DNA of 64,000 nt, from positions 119,110,979 through 119,174,978 of the forward strand of contig OX578276.1 of assembly GCA_951217055.1 (NCBI GenBank), read 5' to 3'. Source of the DNA: Gerris lacustris. Taxonomy: Eukaryota > Arthropoda > Insecta > Hemiptera > Gerridae. The notes beneath the pieces were generated by a model, which made no database searches, was not told the origin of the DNA, and saw only the letters and a list, made by a program, of their open reading frames with translations. Positions 33,641 to 47,231 of this stretch are shown here, one piece after another. How positions within the stretch are numbered: position 1 is the first letter of the stretch; each line of letters begins with the position of its first letter. The translations under genes were made by a program, and so were the position numbers.

Positions 33641-35564
33641 ACTTAAGTAATATACAATTTTAGTTTGAATAAATAGACAAAAATCAATGTGAATCTTCTT
33701 CAATAGTCTGATAGGTACGAAACAGACAAAGTCCCACGATTTGTCTTCTACTTCTATCATGTAATCTGATTGAAACAATACTTTTTTACGTTCTACTCGT
33801 ACGAGCCATGACTGAAGATATTGTTAAAGGTAATTTTCCAAAAAAATCCCTGAAATTCAGTAGTGAAATCATGGTATTATATTATTGTTATTACTTTCGC
33901 TGCTCCAGTCATGTATGTGTGTAGAATTATGTTTGAGATTGGGTAAATCCCATTCTTTTTTTAATAACTCATTCAAATAATTTATAGTTGTTGCTTGTAC
34001 TAATATTTACTGCAACTATGCCATATTTATTCTTCATTAATTATCTCTTTCGAAGGAAATTCGGCTATTAAGGTCACCATAGCTGTATTATCATTGAACT
34101 ATATTATTTCCATTTATTGGGTTTTATCGTTCAAATAGTTTAGTATTACATTGAGATTTAATTTTGCGGTCAAGAAAGCAACTTCTGTGAAGATTGTTTT
34201 TCAAATTCAATGCGTAATGAAGTAGATTTCCCCTATAATCCCTAATTCGTACATCCCTTCTTCCCCTATTTGTGACTTGTAATTATGAATTTCTTAGTAT
34301 AATATATTTGTGAACGTAGTCACTTACTAATGGTTGAAGGGAGCAAGTAATGAACTTACCAATATTTTAATCTGATGCTGTAGAACTATCAATTCAAACC
34401 ACAATTCCATTTTATTTAGACATTTTTTTAATAGCAATTGTATTAAAGGATTTATGTTTCAATGCATGAAATCTGTTATCAATGTTATCATTGATCAGTT
34501 GGACTTTTTAACAGAGGAAAGTTCATGAAGATTATATTCAAATAGGATAATAGAAGGGGCTGTTTCGGTTCAACAGCTATGAATACCAAACAAAAGACGA
34601 ATTAAACTAGAAAAAGAGTTTCTTTTGCTTTCCCCTTCGCTCCAGGGCTTATCCTTGCAGTGTTACAAGGGGGTTAAAAAAAAGAACATAGTAGTAGGGT
34701 ATAAGGGGCGGATATGTTACATACAGAGAGAGAAAAGCTAAGTAGGGCGAAGGGATGCAAGACTTAGGTCTCTTTGCCACCCTTGCGGGCTCACACATGT
34801 GTGAAGGTTTCAACTCCCCTCTGTAAACCTCTATAAAGTGAAATAGTTCGATATAAACTTCAGATACGTGATATAAAGTTGAACAGTAGCTCCCAGAATG
34901 AAAAAGGGTAAGAATGTTTAACCGGTTGAACGATTTTCAATTGATTCTGTACTGGAAATAAAGCCACGCGACCCTTTATAACAATCCGAGGGCTTGGGAT
35001 ATCAAGCTATAAACTCAAAATAAGAAGCAAGTGCGACTAGTTTTAGATAAAAATTACGACAAACACCCCTCATACAACGAAGTTAGCTTAATCTGATTAA
35101 TTTCAAATGGGTTTAGGTTAAGAGAAACAATCTCGATTTAGTGTTTCCTATTTATCATGGAGAAACTTATGCTTTATTATTATCTAATATTTATTTTATT
35201 AGGCTAATTATTATCAAATCGAAGACAAATTACTAACGTATTATGAGGAATAAATTTAATTCCATTCAGTGCTTGGGAAAATAATACCTTCGGCACTCTG
35301 CATTTAATATCGATATAGTATTATAAAAATAAATCATTTCAGATACCCTATAAAGTTTACACATATGTATACTAGATAGTTTCTTTTGACTGTTTTGTGT
35401 TGAATGTACTTTTTCACATTTATAACATTCCTCGTTAACACAATATTCCATGTATAAATTTACCAAAGGCTTTGAATAGGATACAATCATAAGGAAAGGT
35501 ACAGTCTGCTGAATTTATGGTGTATAATAAAAATAAAGCTTTTTTTAAACAACCTTACTCCATG
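33641..35564. other. no supported gene
   Basis: AT-rich, with a GC-richer unassigned patch near 34620-34830. The 74-codon minus-strand ORF at 35266-35490 is not supported. Confidence 0.5.
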
Positions 35565-36205
35565 GTATGTAGCTTCCTCGTGTCCTATTTTGGATGAATG
35601 GTCACATGATTATTTAGTATTTAATAATGATATTTATATTGGTTGTTTTGACTTATTTTGATTCCCAGTGGGTTCATACTTATTGAATATTATGTTAGAT
35701 ATAGGAGCGTCTATGAAGATCATCTTAAAGGAATAACATAAATTGTCTCTCCGCGTAAAAATTTAATATTATTTATTAGTATATTATTAGTTTATACCCA
35801 TTAATTATTAGATTTGTGCAATCGTTTGAAATTAATATGGGACCTAAAGTGAGTTAATTATGACCTACCAACAGACAGACAGAGAGACATGAGAAAAAAT
35901 AGTTTGCAAATTAGTGGGGTACATAGCTTCCTCGCGTCCTATTTCGTTTACTTTAATGATTTTATGCTTTTACAGCCTATTTTTTCAAATTTATTTCATT
36001 CCCCCTCCCCGTTTTTTAAAAATCAATTTTTTTTTGATTTTTTACATGAAAAGGAAAAGAAACAAATGGACGCAAAAGGTTTGCAGAAACGTATATGGGA
36101 TCAACAATGGGCTAATTATAAAATCGGACACATAAAAAAATGCTCGTTCGTCAGAACGATCACGCATAACTTCTGCTACCTTCGGTAAGCTTGGAAACAA
36201 AATTG
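35565..36205 (+). repeat. dispersed repeat family T, two adjacent copies
   Basis: A head fragment at 35570 (TAGCTTCCTCGTGTCCTATT) is followed by a fuller copy from 35905 (GTACATAGCTTCCTCGCGTC) to the tail at about 36190 (CTGCTACCTTCGGTAAGCTT). The overlapping ORFs at 35.9-36.3 kb are artefacts. Confidence 0.65.
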
Positions 36206-36297
36206 GATTTCTAAAACGGATTTCCGTGTTCGGAGACGTAAAATAATTTATTATTTCAGAATGATCATCATACATCCTTAAATATGGTGATAATTTT

Positions 36298-36331
36298 AGA
36301 TGAGTATAATGACCAATGATTATACTCATCT
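36298..36331. repeat. perfect inverted repeat, 13-bp arms, 8-nt loop
   Basis: AGATGAGTATAAT and ATTATACTCATCT flank GACCAATG. Confidence 0.85.
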
Positions 36332-36697
36332 GGGAATGCCGTTATAAGTTCACAATGATTACAAGTATAGTTCCCCCGTGAAGACTTAAGGTATTTAATG
36401 GGGTTTTTGAGAGAAAAACGTCTGCTCAAACTGGCATGGAAACATTTATTTTTATCCGATATAAAATATATGTGTGACCATCCAGTTTTCTTTAAAATCG
36501 GATGTGCTTTTATTACGTTAATAAAACAAATGTTAAACGACAGATCGACACTCCTTTAGACAGATACCAGACCAAACATTTCCTTGATTGCCTAGAAATT
36601 ATTTAATTTAGAGACATAAAAAAAATGTTAACATCTTCAACAATCCAAATTATGATTAAGTTACCTTTGGCAATCTGGGAAGCAAAATAATTTAAAT

Positions 36698-36798
36698 TTG
36701 TTACGAATTTAATTTGTTATTTTTGTTGTTCCACTTGGGAATAAGTTTAATAACTTAATCCCAAGTGGAACAACAAAAATAACAAATATTCGTAACAA
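36698..36798. repeat. 101-bp near-perfect hairpin
   Basis: Arms begin TTGTTACGAA and end TTCGTAACAA. Through TTGTTATTTTTGTTGTTCCA and CTTGGGA the pairing is exact apart from one 3-nt bulge, and it then continues with one mismatch to a 4-nt loop (TAAT). This gives close to 48 paired positions. Confidence 0.9.
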
Positions 36799-37017
36799 GA
36801 CTAATGTCTTGTCCACACCCATAGCGGATAGTTGAAATATAGTTATTTCTATATTTTATTTTATTTTTAAATGTACCAATTCTACTATATTTATTTGTAT
36901 ATTATAACATACTAAACCATGATTTTGGATAGTTTAGGCAATTAATTTGATTAGGGGGAAACATTATATTTCTTATATATACAAATGTTTTCACGTATCA
37001 CCATCATCAGGATGCTT

Positions 37018-37501
37018 TATCATGAAAGAGGTGTAGTTCAATAACCAAACAACGTATTCACACAAAAAATTGTAATTAACAATTGACCGGTTTCGGCTGT
37101 TCTAAACGCTGCTATGCACCATGTAAGACCGGATTTAGTTCACTTTTCAGATTTTTTTTTTTCTAGCTTAGAGTATTTGAATTGTATAAACAATTATGAA
37201 ACGTCTAACATATGAATTATACAAATTATGACGATCTAACTATCATTTATATAATCGACTAGAACCTTCATCAGATAATTTAGAGGTTACTGGGTAGATT
37301 TTGAAAGTACAAGTCACATCAAAGTACAAGTTACAAGTACAATCAGTACAAGTCAATTAACTTGTACTTTCGCAGTTTATCCAGTAACCTCTAGATTATT
37401 TGAAGGCTTCTTTAGAACAGCCGAAACCGGTCAATTATTAATTACAATATTTTGTGTGAAGACGTTGTTTGGTTATTGAGCTACACCTCTTTCGTGATGA
37501 G
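37018..37501. mobile_element. foldback element with a nested insertion in its left arm
   Basis: Outer arms 37018-37106 and 37411-37501 match in reverse (AAAGAGGTGTAG, AATAACCAAACAAC, AATTGACCGGTTTCGGCTGT). The pairing resumes between 37262-37314 and 37359-37409. The two left-arm segments are separated by 37105-37258, so the left arm was split by an insertion. Confidence 0.7.
37105..37258 (+). mobile_element. family X 5' fragment inserted in the foldback, CTA duplication
   Basis: CTA at 37102-37104 and 37259-37261 flank 154 bp starting AACGCTGCTATGCACCATG and ending ATATAATCGA. The same sequence starts the X copy at 38387. The right arm of the host foldback has CTA only once at the corresponding point. 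Confidence 0.55.
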
Positions 37502-38385
37502 TCGCTATCACACACTGGACAAAAACACAGTCGAGGTGCTTTAATTAATTTAATATTTTAGACTGTATTTTATTAAAACAATTTCTTTTTAAATTTAGCA
37601 TTCATGTATTTAGCACTGTCTAGGTTAAATTATTAATCTATTACATTTTCGGTGTGGGTAAATTTCAAATCATAAAGATCGTATTTGCATCGTTTGTGAG
37701 CTTTGACTGTTTATTATTTCAGATATAAGTTTTGATAAAGCAAATATGACAGTAATATATAGTTGTCAATTATGCAATTGAATAAAAGTTTTGATATAGA
37801 TCATTGAATGCCTTAACAGCAAGTTCACGTTAGATAAATTGTTATATATGTATACGAGTATAGTCTAATATTTAGAGTATCTCGTAATATAATCTACGAT
37901 CATTTTTATAGCGTAGTTTTCACCTATGCTCATGTTAAATACTAGAGTTTAATATTCTTTATCAGATTAAAAAATCAAGATTACATATAATGTAAAACAA
38001 ATTAACACTCTCCGAATAATAATTGTATAATATCTGACTGTCAAACTGCCATTACTATGATAAAACTTCTTCACAAAAATTATTTTAAAAAAATCATCTA
38101 CATCTTAAAAAAAGTAATTTCCTTCTTCGAAAAACGGTAATAACTGCAGTAAAGTGGTTTGTTAGAAAAAATGGTAGACAAAAAAAGCGTGTGGCGTAAA
38201 ATGTATGTTCATTATATTATTAGATATAACATATAAGTTGACAAAGCCCCCATTTTGCTGACAGGTGAAACAATATATAGGGCCTAGTATCTCACTTTGC
38301 ACCTGTATAATGAGAAGCAAGGTGGAGTAAAATGTAGGGGAGGGAACTAGTACTACTTTGGCAGATCCCTCACGTCGAGTTAACG
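37502..38385. other. no supported gene
   Basis: AT-rich; nothing recognised. Confidence 0.55.
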
Positions 38386-39430
38386 CTGCTATGCACCATG
38401 TAAGACCGGTTTTAGTTCATTTGTTCTAGCCTAGAGTATTTGAATTGTATAAACAATTATAAAACGTCTATTATATGTATTATACATCACTACGACGATC
38501 TAACTATCATTTATATAATCGAGTAGTGTCCCGACGACGACCCACCTCGAATTGATTTGTATATTGCTAAGCTAAGGCAACCACATTTAATCTAATAAAA
38601 ATAAATTTTTGTTTTGATTTGTTGGTCTTCATATAGATATAATATCTTATCTAAATTAATTTACTTAATTTCACTTTTTTTTAGGGTCCGTAGGCAAAAC
38701 CAAGGACCCTTATATTTTCCTGCGTGTGTCTGTCCGTCCGTCCTCTCGCGTGCTCTCACGGCTACACCTTTCGTCCGATCACTTTGAAATTTGGCATGTA
38801 TGTGTCTTGTACCTGCCCACATATTTTAAAAATATAGCGACTTGAAAAAAATATTTTTCAAAAAAATTAGGGTAAAAAAACTTAAGGGATAACATTTTTT
38901 TATTTTTTTTCGACACCATGAGGGGTATCATATGAAAAGGTACGTCGAGCTGATTACAAAAATATATAATTCTTTGGTTATAACTTTGATAGGACGAGCG
39001 TAGGCAAGTTTGAAGTGGGTGTGAAACGTGTCCCCCCTTCTATCTCGCTTATGTGAAGTGCAAAAAATCTGAAAAAATTCCTGAACATTCTTCGACCAAA
39101 AGTAAAGATACCACTTTTTGGAAATTTCGAAAATAATATTATTTTATTTTTTATTGACAAAATACGTTTTTTTATAACTATGGTCTTTTCGATGTATTTA
39201 TATGCGGTTGTAGTCAGGTTCAGTGGCAAAAAAATACTTTATCAGAGTGTGTTTTGAGAATATCAGACCCTTAGAATGGTTTAAAGTAAGCTTTTTAGCA
39301 TTTTCAAAAAACACTGTTTATACACTTAACAGTTAAACACTATATAGTGTGGCCTACGGACCCTTGCTGTGTGCTGACTAGCACACAATTGACCTGTTTA
39401 TTCTACTTATAAAATTAAGCCCGTTGCCAG
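38386..39430 (+). repeat. dispersed repeat family X, split by family Y
   Basis: Runs from AACGCTGCTATGCACCATG through ATAATCGAGTAGTGTCCCG and TTTGTTGGTCTTC to CTTAATTTCAC at 38672. It then resumes after the Y insertion with TTATAAAATTAAGCCCGTTG at about 39407. Confidence 0.65.
38682..39402 (+). mobile_element. family Y element nested in family X
   Basis: AGGGTCCGTAGGC (38683-38695) is complementary to GCCTACGGACCCT (39352-39364). A C-to-G-type microsatellite (TGTCTGTCCGTCCGTCC) follows the left end. The right end continues with an 8-bp hairpin (39368-39387) and GACCTGTTTATT. There is no coding capacity; the 83-codon minus-strand ORF at 38978-39229 is incidental. The overall plan (microsatellite near one end, TCACTTTGAAATTTGGCATG-type text, terminal hairpin) resembles abundant non-coding repeats of moth genomes. 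Confidence 0.65.
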
Positions 39431-40708
39431 AGCCTTAACTGATCGTCTATTATATATTCACTCCCCCAGTGAAAAACTCAATAGCATAGACGTTGTTTTA
39501 TAACTGCAGTTGCACTGAAGGGTCTAATAACGAGACAAATTTGTCAAGCCTAATAATAACACAAATTATTTGTATTGTTATTAAATTATGCTAAAGACAA
39601 CCATAATTTAATTCTTATGACTAGATATTATTATAAAGTAACACAACAATATTGTTACCACAATTATTTTAAATTATTTGTTAGAAACGCGTTTCGACAT
39701 TTTATATTATCATCTTCAATGTTAAGTGTTATAGCAAGAAGATGATATAGTAAGAAGATATGCAGTAGAAGATGATGTAAAATTTCGAAATGTTTATTTT
39801 AATGTTTAATGTAAACTTGTGGTGAGAATATTTTTGTGTTACTTTTTTATTAACCTCTCTAGTCATAATAATGATGTGGTACCACAAAATCTCAGTCAAA
39901 ACAACCAATCATAATTTAACAATTTGTTTGTAGTTTATAATGTTAACCAGGTTTTGAGGGAAATGTTAGAGAAAAATTAATATAAAAGAAACATTAGTCC
40001 TTCTTAGTTTGAAATTAAATGAACAAAAGATATTAATTTTAATTGAATTAGTTGGATTCTTCGCTGTTGGCGATGTATATCTGCTCTAAGTATCAAATCT
40101 TATGAATTTTTTGTTTAAACTCAATATTATTTCAATGCATAACACTAAGAGCATAATATTTTGCATTTCATGCTTATAGTACATTAGAGAAACATTTATT
40201 GTAATGAGGGTATCTTATTGACCAATTTATTATTATTTCCTTTTAGATGTATGCATGTATTTGTATATTAATTTTATTTTTTTTACCTCTATATTTGTTT
40301 TTCTGTTCAACAACTCATAATCACTAGAGATAAATATCTTTCCATTTCAGTTATTTTAATTTCCTTTGAATAAGTTTTAGTCTATGATTTTATTGTTATA
40401 TTTCCTGTTTCTTTTTATTTTGTAATCGGCTTTAGTATGTTATGACTTATATAAATTGTGATAATACTTAATGTAATTAAAATTCTTGATTTATACTTCT
40501 GGGAAAAAGAGAAATGTTACGTATGTTTAATCTTAGCAAGTTGTATATGTTTGTCGTTGTTATGGATGAGAATACCATAATTCTATAATAGAGAAAAATA
40601 ATCCAATAATAACATGCAACGAAGAAAACTTCCTTTTTTAGGTAGCTATATATAAGAAAGCATTGTAATAGCGCAAAAGGAAAAAAAAAATTAAGATTGT
40701 AATGGATA
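39431..40708. other. no supported gene
   Basis: AT-rich. Short direct and inverted GAAGATGATA repeats near 39710-39780 only. Confidence 0.5.
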
Positions 40709-40967
40709 ATCCCGGGCGTACATTGAGTAGGCGACGCAGGATAGGGCAGTACAGTATTTTTAAACTTCAGAAATATATGAAACTACACTACTTGAGACGC
40801 CAGAGCCATCTAGCGTCGGGTAGGCTACGTGTAGTACCTATAATAATACTGCCCTTGACTTACCCTGCTCAGGGTCTCAATTCATACAGTTTCGTATATT
40901 TCTGCGGTTTAAAAAAAACTTTGCTGCCCTGCCCTGAGTTACCTACGTCTAAATATGCGCCCGAGTT
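40709..40967. mobile_element. foldback/MITE with imperfect arms of about 75 bp
   Basis: The left arm 40711-40784 (CCCGGGCGTA ... CAGAAATATATGAAACT) pairs imperfectly with 40888-40965 (AGTTTCGTATATTTCTG ... ATGCGCCCGAG). Internal GGGCAGTA and TACTGCCC also pair. An overlapping 101-codon ORF has no motif. Confidence 0.55.
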
Positions 40968-41119
40968 AAACGTTTTAAGATCTCATGAATCAAAAAGTTG
41001 TTTTTAAAAATTGAAGCATAAACATTAAACTCGTAAAATTTGACGAATTTGTTCAGAAAAACCCGAACAGAAATTGAACAAGAAACTCTAAATTGTGAAG
41101 GCGCTGCTTACGTACAAAA

Positions 41120-41790
41120 TATTAAATACCGTGAAAATTTTCCGACCATTTTGCTAATTGATAATTCCAATATGTAGTCCATTTAAATACAAATTTAACA
41201 ATCTGAATAGTTTTCCCGTGGAACAAAATGTAAACAACCACCTGATGAACATACTATATAAATTGTTTAAAATAGATTAATTAAATTAGAAATTTAAGGA
41301 TTTAGATTCAATATAACTATATGTAATAGTTTTGTATATTGAACAGTTTTTACTTTCTCATATAAAGAGAAAGTAATATAATGGCGTGAAAATTAAAGGT
41401 TTTGAGGTCCCCTGAGTATAAAAAATTGCTGTCGGTCGTCTGACGTCTGTGCTGACGCGTGGGGCCTAAACTACAGGGCCGATTTTGACGAAATTTAGCA
41501 TAAGTATTCAGAAAAATCATACCCCGAGGCGAAATCGAGAAATGAATTTAGCTCCAAATCAGAGAAAATAGCTTTAAACACGGACGGACAGAGGCCGGGT
41601 TCGATTCCCCACCGAGGAAAAGTTATTATTATGATAAAACGTTCAAGAATAATTAAATGTAACTGCGAAAACTCGAAATTAATAAGTGGAAAACACTCGG
41701 CTAAGCAATTGTCAACTATTATTATGAAAAAGTTTGTCTGAGTTCTCTCGGACCGTTTTTAAGGTTTAGTAGATACTTCTCAAAACCCTT
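41120..41790 (+). repeat. dispersed repeat family V (plus copy)
   Basis: Contains ACTTTCTCATATAAAGAGAA, CTACAGGGCCGATTTTGACG, TACCCCGAGGCGAAAT and, at 41601-41620, a CCGGGTTCGATTCCCC stretch matching a Pol III B-box consensus. The equivalent position in the 10.6-kb copy is decayed. Confidence 0.5.
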
Positions 41791-42000
41791 ATGCCGAGGG
41801 TGATGTGTCCGTCTGTCCATCGCTCTTTGCTTCATAGGGCCCGAACCGATTAAGCTAAAGTGCTGAAATTTGAAACACTGGTTAATCTTTTTGACCCCAC
41901 CACAGGAAAAATATACAGAAGTTAATAATTAAATATGCGCATGTGCAAGTCGCAAAAATGTGGTAAAATCAAAAATGTATATTTTTAATAAATTTTCGAG

Positions 42001-42480
42001 TGGGGTATCAAATGAAAGCTGCTGAATAGTAGGTTACAAATAGATATGTGCTTTTTAAAATGCTGCATTCATATTGGTTAAATAAATCAAAATATACTTA
42101 AAAAACCACCCCCACCCCCCAACCACTATAATATAACGGCTGGTCCTAAAATTTCGAAATAATTCATGCTAATACCTTATTGTGGCGTGGTGATATTTCC
42201 GGGATTTGATATTCCCAATTTTAAAAATTGCCAATTATGTGCACAAAAATGTAAAGTGCGCCCAAATTGTTTGATATCCCAGATTGGGGTATCAAATGAA
42301 AGCTGCTGAAGAGTAAGACAATATATATATATGTTTTTTTAAATGATGCATTTTTTATTGGTTTTATAAGTCAAAATATACCCAAAATACCTCCCCCCCA
42401 AACCACTATATAAGGGCTGGTCCTAAAATTGGGAAATAATTCATGGTTATACCTTATGGTGGGGCGATGAAAATTTCCTG
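42001..42480 (+). repeat. tandem duplication, 284-bp unit
   Basis: TGGGGTATCAAATGAAAGCT begins at 42001 and 42285. Both copies continue with a TTGGTT...CAAAATATAC segment, a C-rich tract, AACCACTATA, GGCTGGTCCTAAAATT and AATAATTCATG. Confidence 0.75.
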
Positions 42481-42504
42481 ATAAAATTAATTTATCTAGT
42501 CTTT

Positions 42505-42600
42505 ATTACCGATAAAAATCATTGTGAACCCCCGGGGGATTGAACCCGGGATCCTTGAGATCGAAGAAAAAAAATCATAATTACATAACGGGTATGCTTA
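42505..42600 (-). other. tRNA-like fragment (B-box) of uncertain origin
   Basis: On the minus strand GATCCCGGGTTCAATCCCCC looks like a tRNA T-arm, preceded by GATGATTAAGCATACCCGTT, which resembles a D-arm. No proper anticodon stem or acceptor stem can be drawn, so at most this is a tRNA-derived pseudogene or SINE piece. Confidence 0.25.
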
Positions 42601-42663
42601 ATCATCTACAAAACACTAAAAAGTACTTGAACGCAAGTAGTTGTGCTTTCATTAACAGATAAA

Positions 42664-43055
42664 ATGGAAATTATTACGCGGCTAAAGAAAGGTGAAAAGG
42701 GTCAGGCATTAGCTATATCAAGTTCGGTGTTGGAAAATCAACGATTATGGGATTAAAAAATAATTGTTACCCAATCTCTAGGTATGCATTTAATATTGGC
42801 AGTGAGGAGGGCAGTTTATATAGTAAAACTATAAAAACCCCGAAATCCGAATTGTTGGAAGATACTGCATTCACTTGGTTTTTGCAAAAACGAGCCTCTG
42901 GACAGCCCATATTGTGTGAAAAAGCAGTAGAATTAAAAATGAAGCTTGGTGGTGACTCTGCACTCTGCATTCATCGCCAGTTCTGGGTGGGTGAAATGCT
43001 TTAAATTACGACATGGGAATCGGCAAATCGAGATTCATGGTGAACAATTAAGTAA
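42664..43055 (+). pseudogene. pogo/Tigger-like (jerky-type) transposase relic, N-terminal half
   Basis: Across three frames the plus strand retains the N-terminal DNA-binding half of a pogo-superfamily transposase in order: IITRLKKGEKGQALA and VGKSTI (psq-type helix-turn-helix, 42670-42750), SEEGSL, LLEDTAFTWFLQKRASGQPI, LCEKAVELKMKLGGDSA (CENP-B-type helix-turn-helix, to about 42960), then SGWVKCFKLRHGNRQ and HGEQLS (to about 43050). Two frameshifts separate these blocks. The DDE catalytic domain is absent: the sequence passes straight into A-rich DNA and the 3' terminus of the element. The longest single frame is 42747-43004 (85 codons). It cannot encode an active enzyme; the DNA-binding half makes it an internally deleted, MITE-like derivative. 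Confidence 0.8.
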
Positions 43056-43139
43056 AAAAAAAAATTAAGCAGACTAGTATTACAACTTTCTTTTTGCATA
43101 AACGTGGTTGATTATTTTTACATCTTCCCTTTTAATTTT

Positions 43140-43231
43140 TTTCATTTCTTAGTGAATTTTGATTATCCGAATTTTTGATTATCCGAACCACCCCAAAAAA
43201 CATTAGTTCGGATAATCGACGCTCTACTGTA
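43140..43231 (+). mobile_element. 3' terminus of the pogo/Tigger-like element
   Basis: Three GATTATCCGAA or complementary motifs lead to GGATAATCGACGCTCTACTG, ending at 43229 and followed by TA (43230-43231). Ends of the form CAGT-G/A-G...CGATTATCCGAA next to a TA target are usual for Tigger elements. No matching 5' end is visible upstream of 42664. Confidence 0.7.
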
Positions 43232-43850
43232 TATAAAAAATCTATATATATATAAAATAAATCTGTAAGAAAGCAAAATCGAGTAATAGTTAATAATTAA
43301 TCAAGACAATAGCAATAGAGCAATGATAATGGTCTTCTTTACTAGGAAATATAAAATTTAAAAAACGAGGGGCCGAAAGGGCATAAGAATAAGGTAAATC
43401 ATGGATAGATATTCGTCAAACGCCTGAAGAAGAACCATTATAAAAATGAAAATTTAATGCTAAAGTATGCTAAACGTGTTGAGTGTGAAAGTTATGCGGG
43501 TATATAATATTTAGTTGTCTTAGTCCACGTTATTATTTTCCTTCACCCCTCTCATTTTCTAACCTATAAGCTAACTACAATAAGTTATTTCACTAGTTGT
43601 AATAAAAAAAGAACCTAATGATAACACGTTTGTAAAAAAATAAATTTCGTATGATGTATATTCAATGATCCAATAATGGTACCAGAATATTATATTCAAC
43701 AAAATAGATAAATTAGACAACCAAATTCCCAACATTTTAATGAAATATAAATTTATACTCAATATAATCTAAATAATTAGATACTGGAGTGACCAAGCAG
43801 TTGAAAGTGAAAAAGAAAATAATTATATATACTCATATAATATGTTAGCA
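43232..43850. other. no supported gene
   Basis: AT-rich. The minus-strand 63-codon ORF is not supported. Confidence 0.55.
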
Positions 43851-44088
43851 ATTTATATTAGCTTTAATTAAAGCAATAGTCTATCTAATTAAGTATTTGA
43901 TTGTTATATCAATGATAATAGTTGTTAAATTGTTAATAATTTAGTTTACCCACACACAGATATATATATATATATATACACTAATACATGCCTGGAATTT
44001 ATACTAGCTTTAATTAAAGCAATTGTCTATCTATTTAAGTAATTGATTGTTTTAACAATGCTAATGGTTGTTATTTATGGTTAATAAT
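43851..44088 (+). repeat. tandem duplication, about 146-bp spacing
   Basis: TTAGCTTTAATTAAAGCAAT at 43859 and CTAGCTTTAATTAAAGCAAT at 44005 start two diverged copies of about 90 bp, each followed by a (TA)n run. Confidence 0.75.
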
Positions 44089-44099
44089 CATGTTTATAA

Positions 44100-47160
<3,061 letters not shown>

Positions 47161-47231
47161 AATAAGGTAAAGTGGGGTGAAAGTTGGCCAAAAAGTTTAA
47201 ATAAAAGCCTAAATAAATGTCATTCTCCCCT

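Noticed and set aside
35889..36329. Cluster of 73-99 codon ORFs on both strands
   Set aside because: All lie in a family T copy and its flank, contradict each other and show no motifs.
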